Positions 6,482 through 12,618 of a stretch of DNA of 12,618 nucleotides are shown here, one piece after another. Source of the stretch: Methanoregulaceae archaeon (lineage in GTDB: Archaea > Halobacteriota > Methanomicrobia > Methanomicrobiales > Methanospirillaceae); assembly GCA_028679275.1 (NCBI GenBank), contig JAJRBV010000149.1, forward strand, positions 1-12,618. Reading direction: 5' to 3'. The notes beneath the pieces were generated by a model, which was given only the letters and a program-made list of their open reading frames with translations, did no database searches and was not told the DNA's origin. Every line of letters begins with the position of its first letter. Position 1 is the first letter of the stretch. The translations under genes and the position numbers were made by a program.

Positions 6482-6489
6482 CATAATAC
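6482..6489 (+). promoter_or_regulatory. Candidate TATA box of apgM
   Basis: CATAATAC lies centred 27 nt before the apgM ATG at 6513, so transcription should begin at or very near the start codon. The absence of a Shine-Dalgarno (only AGG directly touching the ATG) agrees with a leaderless or near-leaderless message. Confidence 0.5.
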
Positions 6490-6512
6490 TGTGCAATCCG
6501 TATCTTTTCAGG

Positions 6513-7748
6513 ATGACTGCACGAAAGGTCCTGCTCCTTGTATTTGACGGCGTATCAGACCGTCCCTGCAGTGAACTCGGGGGACTGACTCCCCTCCAGT
6601 CTGCACGGACACCGGTCCTCGACCGGTTGGCAGCTGAAGGGGTCTCGGGGATCATGGATCCCATCAGTCCGGGTATCCGCCCCGGTTCCGACACGTCGCA
6701 TCTGAGCCTGCTCGGGTACCCTCCTGAAAAATATTACACGGGCCGGGGTCCGCTGGAAGCGGTGGGAACAGGGATCAGGATGGAGCCCGGCATGATCGGA
6801 TTCCGCTGTAACTATGCTAGCGTCGATGAGAGCGGAAGAGTTGTTGACAGGAGGGCTGGCAGGATCCACCACACCGGCTCGCTCTCAATGGTAGTTGAGG
6901 ATACGGTCGATCTCTCTTCGTTTGGGGTTGAGTTTACCCTCCGTTCAGGGGCCGGACACCGTGCAGCACTGGCCTTCCGGGGGGAGGGGCTTGGAGCCTG
7001 TGTCTCATCAAATGATCCGAAGAAGGAGGGAGTATATCCTCCCCCCTTTGTCCCCCTCCGGGATTCGGCTGACGACAGGAAGACAGCCGGCGCACTGAAT
7101 GAATTTATCAGGCAGGCAGTGCCGCTCCTTACCCGGCATCCCCTGAACAGGGAACGAAAGGAGCAGGGACTTCCCCTGGCAAATACGATACTCATACGGG
7201 GTGCCGGGCAGATGGGCACTTTCGAGCCATTCAAAGAACGATACGGGCTTTCCGGCAGTGTCATATCGGCTGCAACCCTGATTACCGGAATCGGGACAGC
7301 AGTCGGTCTCCGTTATGTTCCGGTTGACGGGGCGACGGGGTCTGCAGATACAAATCTCGGCGGGAAGGTGAAGGCGGCTCTATCCGAGCTGAATGAGCAG
7401 GATTTCGTTCTTCTTAACATCAAGGGAGCAGACGAGGCGGGGCACGACGGCCTCGCCGTCGATAAAAAGAATTTCATCGAGCGGGTCGATACCGCTCTTG
7501 TACCCCTGCTCGATGCCAGGGAGTGCCTGATAGTGATCTGTGCGGATCACAGCACACCCTGCAGCATCCGGGACCACAGTGCGGACCCGGTCCCGCTGGT
7601 CATCAGAGGGGATGGGGTCCGGACCGATGCAGTCACGAAGTTTGACGAGATGGCATGCGCACAGGGCGGACTCAACAGAATACCAGGTGGAGCACTGATG
7701 CCGATCATCTGTGACCTGATCAACCGGGCCAGGAAATACGGGGCATAA
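6513..7748 (+). CDS. apgM: 2,3-bisphosphoglycerate-independent phosphoglycerate mutase, archaeal type
   Basis: This cytosolic enzyme interconverts 3- and 2-phosphoglycerate in glycolysis/gluconeogenesis, the direction methanogens need for sugar synthesis. The 411-residue protein belongs to the alkaline-phosphatase superfamily. It shows VFDGVSDRP (10-18, metal ligand D12), GSDTSHLSLLGY (58-69) with the nucleophilic serine expected at S59, GADEAGHDG (305-313; D307, H311), ADHSTP (344-349; D345, H346) and HSADPVPL (355-362; H355). All metal ligands expected for the two-metal site are present. The length matches archaeal members. It opens a two-gene unit, with the next start only 4 nt beyond its stop, and appears to be expressed from its own promoter. 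Confidence 0.95.
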   Translation: MTARKVLLLVFDGVSDRPCSELGGLTPLQSARTPVLDRLAAEGVSGIMDPISPGIRPGSDTSHLSLLGYPPEKYYTGRGPLEAVGTGIRMEPGMIGFRCNYASVDESGRVVDRRAGRIHHTGSLSMVVEDTVDLSSFGVEFTLRSGAGHRAALAFRGEGLGACVSSNDPKKEGVYPPPFVPLRDSADDRKTAGALNEFIRQAVPLLTRHPLNRERKEQGLPLANTILIRGAGQMGTFEPFKERYGLSGSVISAATLITGIGTAVGLRYVPVDGATGSADTNLGGKVKAALSELNEQDFVLLNIKGADEAGHDGLAVDKKNFIERVDTALVPLLDARECLIVICADHSTPCSIRDHSADPVPLVIRGDGVRTDAVTKFDEMACAQGGLNRIPGGALMPIICDLINRARKYGA

Positions 7749-7752
7749 ATCG

Positions 7753-8592
7753 ATGCAGAGCCCCGCAGCTATCCTTGGTCTTGAGGATGTAGGATTTATT
7801 GAGCCTTCCTTTGCAGACCTCCCCGACACCCGGTTCACCTCACTCATCGTTGAGCTTGAAGGAGACCAGGGCCGGCTTCTCGTTGATGAGGATTCCGATC
7901 CCATCTGCATGGCGGTTCATGTAAAAGAGGATGCCTGGATAGCAGGCTGTTTCCACCTTCGTAAACCGACCGGGGCACTGATTGCCCGTTTCGAGGATCT
8001 GGGGGGCGATATCTTCCAGGAGGAACGGAGGATATGGGAAGCTGCAGTCCGGGGATATTTCAGCAGGGGGATTGCATCCTGGGTCACCCCTGCTCTTGAA
8101 GACCTGAATCCCGCCCGTGCCGGTTTTATCGACTCCCTCCTTGCCGAGGTATGGGGAGGAGACGCGGGGCGCTCCTGCCTGGACTGCGGGTGCGGGTCGG
8201 GCGTCGGATCCACTGTGCTCCGCAGCCGGGGATTTTCACCTCTTTCCTGTGATAATGACCCCTCGCTCCTTTCACTTGGCTTTTCGAAAGGACGGCTCAT
8301 CCCTGAAGAGACGATGTTGATCGATGCGTCGCTCCTCAGGTATTATATCGGGCATTGTGATGCCGGGCTCGGGCTCATGTTCGGGGAGATCCATGATTTC
8401 AATGAAGGGATGTGGGAGCAGATCTCGATGGAACTCATCATGATGACGGATCAATCCCTTATTACGACAGGAACGGAACAGGAAGCAGTGCTCATCGGCA
8501 AATGGGCGCACAAGTGCAATGCACATACCGAGATCTTTGAGAATGAGAGAGATCCTATTTACGACCGGTGGGTGTGCAGCATATCCCGATGA
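7753..8592 (+). CDS. Class I SAM-dependent methyltransferase with an unassigned N-terminal domain
   Basis: A 279-residue protein whose C-terminal half is a Rossmann-fold methyltransferase. Motif I is LDCGCGSGVGS (143-153), the acidic end of strand 2 is CDNDP (166-170), and MLIDASLL (188-195) fits the following strand. No catalytic NPPY/DPPY motif is seen, which argues against an N6-adenine or glutamine methyltransferase; the substrate cannot be read. The first 100 or so residues form a separate alpha/beta region (acidic, with VELEGDQGRLLVDEDSD) that I do not recognise. The start lies 4 nt after the apgM stop, so the two are almost surely co-transcribed, though a metabolic link is only inferred. 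No clear Shine-Dalgarno is present. It may be a methanogen-specific family. Confidence 0.8.
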   Translation: MQSPAAILGLEDVGFIEPSFADLPDTRFTSLIVELEGDQGRLLVDEDSDPICMAVHVKEDAWIAGCFHLRKPTGALIARFEDLGGDIFQEERRIWEAAVRGYFSRGIASWVTPALEDLNPARAGFIDSLLAEVWGGDAGRSCLDCGCGSGVGSTVLRSRGFSPLSCDNDPSLLSLGFSKGRLIPEETMLIDASLLRYYIGHCDAGLGLMFGEIHDFNEGMWEQISMELIMMTDQSLITTGTEQEAVLIGKWAHKCNAHTEIFENERDPIYDRWVCSISR

Positions 8593-8634
8593 ACAGGTAA
8601 TTCCCAAAATCCTGTCATATCCAGCAGGAAAACC

Positions 8635-8642
8635 TTTTAAAT
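8635..8642 (+). promoter_or_regulatory. TATA box of the PH-domain gene
   Basis: TTTTAAAT preceded by the purine-rich GGAAAACC (8627-8634), a plausible BRE, is the clearest archaeal promoter in the window. It is centred 30 nt before the ATG at 8669, predicting a start site a few nt before or at the start codon. No Shine-Dalgarno is present, so the message is probably leaderless. Confidence 0.65.
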
Positions 8643-8668
8643 TGTCCCTTCCGAATACTTTCACCACA

Positions 8669-9253
8669 ATGACGGAAGACGTCAAGGAAATAATAAAAGA
8701 AGTGACCCCGGACCGGACCCTGAAGACATTGTACGTCACCTACCTGCTCATCGTTGTTTGGGTGGGAATCCTCCCGTGGCTTATTCCTCTGGCCTTCTTC
8801 TCTTCCCCGTTTCTTACCCTGGGAATAAGCCTTCCCCTGCTCCTGGCTGTCGTTTTTGCTCTCTGGTGGATCGGTGCCTATTACCGGACTATCAGATACC
8901 GGTTCACTTCTTTTGAGATCTCATGGGAGCGGGGAGTCTGGTTCCGTCAGACCGGGATCGTTCCCTACCACCGGATTACCAATATTGATATCATGCAGGG
9001 TCCGATCTCTCGTTTTCTTGGGATCTCCCTATTAAAAGTACAGACAGCAGGATACACTTCAGGCACTGCATCTGCCGCGGAATTGAAGATAAACGGAATC
9101 TCCGAGCCGGAGATACTCCGGGAATTCATCAGGATGCGGATGCAGGAAGGGCTGTTACGCGCCACTTCCGATACAAAAAGCTGTTCTGTTGATGAACAGA
9201 TCCTTGAAGAACTGGTGGCAATCCGAAATCTTATGGGTGAAAAGCAGTCCTGA
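8669..9253 (+). CDS. Membrane protein with bacterial-type PH domain (bPH2/DUF304)
   Basis: A 194-residue protein with a short acidic N-terminus, two adjacent hydrophobic helices (about 20-43 and 47-70) and a cytoplasmic bPH2 domain of the YdbS/DUF304 type (about 73-155). The family signature is visible as RYRFTSFEISWERGVWF (76-92), VPYHRITNIDIMQGPISRFLG (98-118) and LLKVQTAG (121-128). The polar C-terminal tail of about 40 residues includes a predicted helix. Such proteins are widespread in archaea and bacteria, but their job is unknown. I chose ATG 8669 because the domain layout and the TATA box both fit; a longer frame beginning at 8519 runs into the methyltransferase gene. It is monocistronic and converges with the helicase gene, 5 nt between the stops. 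Confidence 0.85.
   Translation: MTEDVKEIIKEVTPDRTLKTLYVTYLLIVVWVGILPWLIPLAFFSSPFLTLGISLPLLLAVVFALWWIGAYYRTIRYRFTSFEISWERGVWFRQTGIVPYHRITNIDIMQGPISRFLGISLLKVQTAGYTSGTASAAELKINGISEPEILREFIRMRMQEGLLRATSDTKSCSVDEQILEELVAIRNLMGEKQS
9175..9199 (-). terminator. Hairpin plus T5 terminator for the helicase operon, inside the PH-domain gene
   Basis: Read on the minus strand, CTGTTC (9199-9194), a 7-nt loop and GAACAG (9186-9181) form a perfect 6-bp stem, followed by one C and TTTTT (9179-9175). This is a bacterial-style intrinsic terminator shape, 60-85 nt after the helicase stop codon. The T tract alone should be active in archaea. It lies in the coding end of the convergent gene. Confidence 0.5.
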
Positions 9254-9258
9254 ACCAA

Positions 9259-11310
9259 TCATCCCCTGGCTTTTTTCCCCTTTTCGCGTTCCCTGACTTT
9301 TTCCCTTGATCCGGTACATTCAAGTTCTGTCAGAATCTCGATTGGATCCCGGTACCGGTTCGTGAGCGAAAGGATTTCCAAAAGACGTTCTACCCCGATA
9401 AAATGTTCAGCCATGACCCGGGCAAGAGGCATCAGCTCGATCTTCCCGTCTGATTTCCGGACCAGTCCCTGGTCGAGGAGGATGGGGAGAACAGGTTCAA
9501 GGGTCCCGACCATGATGCCCCCGATCTGCTCCAGCTCCTTTTCATCGCCACGGCATACGACAGCATTTGCAACATATTCTTCGGAGCTCTGTTCAAGGTC
9601 ATGCTCAGGGGCCACTTCCTCCATCACCCCCTTGAGGAGCCTCATTGCCACCTCCTCCTCCGTATATGAAGAACCCCGGGCATACGTGCCGCCGGGCTCT
9701 GCCAGGATGACCACCTTACCGAGGTCGTGAAAATCCGGCCGCCCTGCCCGCCCTGCCATCTGGTTGAACTCCTGTACGGTGAGCCATGAAATCCCCATGG
9801 CAAGCGAATCGAAGATAACCTGCGATGCAGGAAAGTCCACCCCTGCACCAAGCGCGGCGGTCGTGACAACGGCTTTCAATGTTCCGCCAAGGAACTTAGT
9901 TTCAGCCTCCCGGCGTTCCTGGGATGTGAGACCGGCATGGTACGCCGCACAGCCCGGCCCCATTGCATCGGCGATCACGTGACACCGGGCCCGGGAGTTT
10001 GTAAAAACAATGGTCTGTCCGTGAAATCCTTTGGAGGATACGTGCGTGTATTCCTCCTCGCATAGTTTCTTCAGGGTGGGTATCTTCTGCTTATGTTCAA
10101 GGAACATGAGGTAGCGTTCCAGTGAAACCGGCCGGTCATCGTACCGGACAAGGGTCGCCCCGAGCTTTTTTGCGAGAATGTTTGGCATTCCTATCGTGGC
10201 GGACAGGTAAAGGAACTGGGCTTTCGGGGCAAGGTACTTCAGCCGTGCGATCAGTCCGTCAAGCCTGTGTCCCCGTTCATCATCCTCGAGCATCTGGACT
10301 TCATCGATCACAACGGTCCCGATCCGGCTGAGACGGGTTCCGCACCTGATGAGATGATCGATCCCTTCGTAGGTTCCAACAATCACCGGGGCTCCGGTGT
10401 TCCTGTCACCAGCCGGACGGTTCTCAGGAAGGTTGATCCTGCTCTTTCCAATCATGATTCCCACGCTGGCGAATTTTCCGTACCGTTCATTGAACCGCTG
10501 GTATTTCTGGACGGCAAGAGCTACCAGCGGGACAAGAAAGAGAAACTGGCCTCTTCCTTCAACCAGATTCTTGATCCCTGCCATCTCTCCGATGAACGTC
10601 TTGCCGCTCGCAGTAGCGGAAACTACCAGGAGATCCTTTCCGTAAAGCAGCCCTGCATCTACCGCCATCTGCTGGGCAGGCATCAAGGTCCGGACTCCTG
10701 ATGCATCCACAAAAACCCTGGGAAGGGGGAGTTCCTCTATTCCTGCAGTTTTCTGGATCGGGTGTGCATCAAGCCGGTCGAAAAGAGTCCGGGACATCTG
10801 TATCTGCTCGGGCTGTATGCTTGCGAGCACCCGGTCGACATCGCGGTACCGGTTGAGCAGATCCTCCATATGCGACATGGACTGGCGCCCCATCCTCCCC
10901 ATGTGGGCAAGCTCCCGGCGAAGTTCCCGTTTGGCACAATCGGGACAGATCGATTCAGAACCCCGGTAGCGGACTGCGGTTCTGGCATTCAGAGAAGTTA
11001 TCCGTTCTTCAAGGAGACAGACCCGGCAGAGGTTCACGAGCAGGAAAGGGACCTGGAAATCGGCAAGGAATCTCTCAAATAGCCCGTCGTTTCTGGTGAG
11101 GAATACCTCGCCCTTCCTCAGGAAGGCGATGAGATCTTTTGTCGGAGTATTCCGGTACTGCTGCCTGCTCCCCCATCTGAGCCGGTACTGGACTGGGCGG
11201 GGACCCTTCGGTGACTCAGAGAGCTCCGTGAATGCAGTACCCCGTATGCTGTGCTGATCGAGAAAGAGGATCTTGTAGTTACCTTTCTGGGGGTGAACAA
11301 TGATCCTCAT
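9259..11310 (-). CDS. Ski2-like SF2 helicase with N-terminal four-cysteine zinc finger (ASH-Ski2 candidate)
   Basis: A 683-residue ATP-dependent superfamily 2 helicase. N-terminal region 1-130 carries CRVC (95-98) and CPDC (122-125), a likely zinc finger. The motor shows a Q-motif-like region MPAQQMAV (210-217), Walker A ATASGKT (232-238), Walker B DEVQ (336-339, where Ski2-type proteins usually have DEVH or DEIH), SAT (370-372) and QMAGRAGR (517-524). A winged-helix-like C-terminal region follows and ends in a very basic tail. The zinc finger plus compact motor resembles archaeal ASH-Ski2, reported with RNase J and the exosome in RNA decay; Hel308 (DNA repair) is the alternative, but Hel308 lacks an N-terminal zinc finger. 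It overlaps the upstream regulator gene by 4 nt (ATGA), so translation is coupled. Confidence 0.87.
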   Translation of the reverse strand: MRIIVHPQKGNYKILFLDQHSIRGTAFTELSESPKGPRPVQYRLRWGSRQQYRNTPTKDLIAFLRKGEVFLTRNDGLFERFLADFQVPFLLVNLCRVCLLEERITSLNARTAVRYRGSESICPDCAKRELRRELAHMGRMGRQSMSHMEDLLNRYRDVDRVLASIQPEQIQMSRTLFDRLDAHPIQKTAGIEELPLPRVFVDASGVRTLMPAQQMAVDAGLLYGKDLLVVSATASGKTFIGEMAGIKNLVEGRGQFLFLVPLVALAVQKYQRFNERYGKFASVGIMIGKSRINLPENRPAGDRNTGAPVIVGTYEGIDHLIRCGTRLSRIGTVVIDEVQMLEDDERGHRLDGLIARLKYLAPKAQFLYLSATIGMPNILAKKLGATLVRYDDRPVSLERYLMFLEHKQKIPTLKKLCEEEYTHVSSKGFHGQTIVFTNSRARCHVIADAMGPGCAAYHAGLTSQERREAETKFLGGTLKAVVTTAALGAGVDFPASQVIFDSLAMGISWLTVQEFNQMAGRAGRPDFHDLGKVVILAEPGGTYARGSSYTEEEVAMRLLKGVMEEVAPEHDLEQSSEEYVANAVVCRGDEKELEQIGGIMVGTLEPVLPILLDQGLVRKSDGKIELMPLARVMAEHFIGVERLLEILSLTNRYRDPIEILTELECTGSREKVREREKGKKARG
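9271..9302 (+). terminator. T-rich terminator for the PH-domain gene, inside the helicase gene
   Basis: Runs of T6 (9271-9276), T4 (9281-9284) and T5 (9298-9302) begin 18 nt after the PH-domain gene's stop. They are the plus-strand image of lysine codons in the helicase's basic tail (REKGKKARG). Clustered T runs are the main archaeal termination signal, and no hairpin is needed. Confidence 0.5.
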
Positions 11311-12116
11311 GAAGCGACCAGGTCATGAATGATATAGGCTATCCCGACGCCTTCCAGTCTTTTTAAGAAATCGGTGAATTCTTCATCCACAATGAATATG
11401 GCACAATCTATACCATGAAATGCTGCTTCGATAACACCTTCCCGTGATCCGAAAAACATGTCAGGGATCCTCCCTGCCTGCTCAAGGGCTACATACGCTT
11501 CAAGTCCGACGGCAGCTACCATTGCGGCCTGTTGCGTGACCAGGAGGATCTGGTCCTTTTTCACCTTACGGGATCCGCCACGCTGCACCCTGGGCACCTT
11601 GCAGACATGAATGACTCCTTCGGTATGGTCAATAATTCCCGAAAGCCGCGTGACACCGACATCATCACCCTTGCGGGCATCCATTACAACGATGCCAGTC
11701 GCACTACGGGATCCTCGTGACGCATAGAGCCACCCGTCTTTCATATAGACCCCGACCTCGTCTCCCTCCCTGAGATCATGGGCAGCAATGGCAGTCCAGG
11801 TTGATACCTGCTGGATGACGTCCCTCCTGATGTGCCGGGCATACGACTCCAGCGCCTCTGCATGGTTCAGAACCCATTCGATCCCTGAACGGGTGACATC
11901 ATATCGTCCCCGCCCATGAGCGGCAACCATACCATCGTCCACAAGCTCCCTGATGTATTCTGACACCGCCTGGGGGGTAACACCGAGCTTCCCGGCTATC
12001 TCCTGCTGCCGGATGGCCGGCTGGTGCTCTGCAATTTCAACAAGAATCTGGAGTCGCGTAACCTCCCTCTTGCTCCGGAGAATTGAATAGAGGGGGTCTT
12101 CACTGGCTTCGGTCAA
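11307..12116 (-). CDS. Winged-helix transcriptional regulator with large C-terminal sensor-like region
   Basis: A 269-residue protein. Residues about 15-80 form a winged helix: LQILVEIAEHQPA, then QEIAGKLGVTPQAVSEYIRE (38-57) as the helix-turn-helix and HGRGRYDVT as the wing. A helix around 85-110 links to a beta-rich segment with two EGDEVGVYM/KGDDVGVTR-like units (about 120-160). An alpha/beta segment (about 185-269) looks like a small ligand- or partner-binding fold. The start is TTG at 12116, supported by GGTG upstream, by the absence of any other Met before the HTH, and by a 17-nt overlap with the preceding gene. It overlaps the helicase start by 4 nt. The type recurs in methanogen genomes as an uncharacterised HTH protein; its target and ligand are unknown. 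The DNA-binding role is well supported by the fold pattern. Confidence 0.82.
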   Translation of the reverse strand: MTEASEDPLYSILRSKREVTRLQILVEIAEHQPAIRQQEIAGKLGVTPQAVSEYIRELVDDGMVAAHGRGRYDVTRSGIEWVLNHAEALESYARHIRRDVIQQVSTWTAIAAHDLREGDEVGVYMKDGWLYASRGSRSATGIVVMDARKGDDVGVTRLSGIIDHTEGVIHVCKVPRVQRGGSRKVKKDQILLVTQQAAMVAAVGLEAYVALEQAGRIPDMFFGSREGVIEAAFHGIDCAIFIVDEEFTDFLKRLEGVGIAYIIHDLVAS

Positions 12117-12612
12117 GCAGCACCAGTCCCTGGCCTTTCACATCCAGATGGGGGATACGCTTTGCCAGGCCCTTGATAAAGGTAGGGCTGACACCGAACT
12201 TGCGTGCGATATCATTAATAGAATTGTTGCCGCCTGATAACTCCTCCTCGACCTTTTCGACCACAAGTCTCAGTTGCTCATCATTTGAGACTGCAATGTA
12301 AAGAAGGTCGGAGAGATCGGTCAGGTTACACTGGAAGTTTGCCCTGAATTTATTGTACGTTGCCCTGAACTCCTTGACAGGCCGTTTTCCCGGCTCGGGC
12401 ATCCGCCATTGCTCTTCGATGAGATTTCCCTTCTTCAGGATGCTGATGCAGTGACTGACACCCTCCTCCTTCAGATGGGCACTCAACTCCTCTTCCGTCA
12501 TCCATGACTTGTTAAGAAGGTCATAGACCTGTTTATAACAGGAGTTGTTGAATGTGATGAGAAGGGGGATTAACTCCACCGGATCATTCACTATCCTGAT
12601 ATGGCCGGACAC
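12100..12612 (-). CDS. ArsR-like winged-helix regulator, 170 aa
   Basis: The protein appears to contain two DNA-binding-type regions. Residues about 22-90 read as a winged helix (YKQVYDLLNKSWMTEEELSA, then VSHCISILKKGNLIEEQWRM, with a PEPGKRPVKEF wing). Residues about 128-155 form a second helix-turn-helix (NSINDIARKFGVSPTFIKGL). The middle (95-125) is helical and may dimerise. The likely start is GTG at 12612, only 6 nt from the window edge, so an upstream start cannot be excluded and neither its promoter nor ribosome site is visible. It is the first visible gene of the helicase operon and overlaps the next gene by 17 nt. Target genes are unknown; autoregulation of the operon is a reasonable guess only. 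Confidence 0.75.
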   Translation of the reverse strand: MSGHIRIVNDPVELIPLLITFNNSCYKQVYDLLNKSWMTEEELSAHLKEEGVSHCISILKKGNLIEEQWRMPEPGKRPVKEFRATYNKFRANFQCNLTDLSDLLYIAVSNDEQLRLVVEKVEEELSGGNNSINDIARKFGVSPTFIKGLAKRIPHLDVKGQGLVLLDRSQ

Positions 12613-12618
12613 ACTAAA

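Noticed and set aside
8519..8668. 50-residue N-terminal extension of the PH-domain protein
   Set aside because: It overlaps the methyltransferase end and would contain the TATA box; the short start 30 nt after that box is far more likely.
1..12618. CRISPR array, insertion sequence, tRNA or rRNA gene
   Set aside because: No spaced direct repeats, transposase motifs, terminal repeats, cloverleaf or rRNA signature were seen on either strand.

Overview
This 12.6 kb window is from an archaeon, very probably a methanogen of the Methanomicrobiales (Methanoregula-like). Three things point there: Mmp10, the radical-SAM enzyme that methylates an arginine of methyl-coenzyme M reductase; the rare zinc-dependent methanogen-type seryl-tRNA synthetase; and a set of archaeal-only genes (uS15, eS1/S3Ae, KEOPS Pcc1, RecJ-like DHH nuclease, archaeal ApgM). 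Genes are dense, of moderately high GC, and laid out in ordinary chromosomal operons. I see no mobile element, CRISPR array, tRNA or rRNA.

Left part (1-2208): the 3' end of a probably secreted protein rich in N-glycosylation sequons runs toward a small MJ1316/DUF504 RNA-binding protein on the opposite strand. A non-coding gap of about 290 bp separates the latter from the divergent mmp10 gene, and a palindromic TATA-like block in that gap could serve both directions.

Central part (2241-6406): a promoter and a structured leader precede a tightly packed operon of uS15, RecJ-like DHH nuclease, Pcc1, SerRS type 2 and eS1. Gaps are 5 to 9 nt or the genes overlap, so ribosome assembly, replication/repair, tRNA t6A modification and tRNA charging are encoded on one transcript.

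Right-central part (6482-9253): archaeal phosphoglycerate mutase ApgM is followed after 4 nt by an unassigned class I SAM methyltransferase with its own N-terminal domain. A separate, apparently leaderless gene then encodes a two-helix membrane protein with a bacterial-type PH domain.

Right part, minus strand (12612 to 9259): three overlapping genes encode two winged-helix regulators and a Ski2-like helicase with an N-terminal four-cysteine zinc finger, resembling the archaeal RNA-decay helicase ASH-Ski2. The helicase operon and the PH-domain gene converge 5 nt apart, and each appears to carry its terminator inside the other's coding end.

Most of the window is conserved housekeeping. The less explained parts are the helicase/regulator operon, the ApgM-linked methyltransferase, and the structured leaders of uS15 and DUF504.
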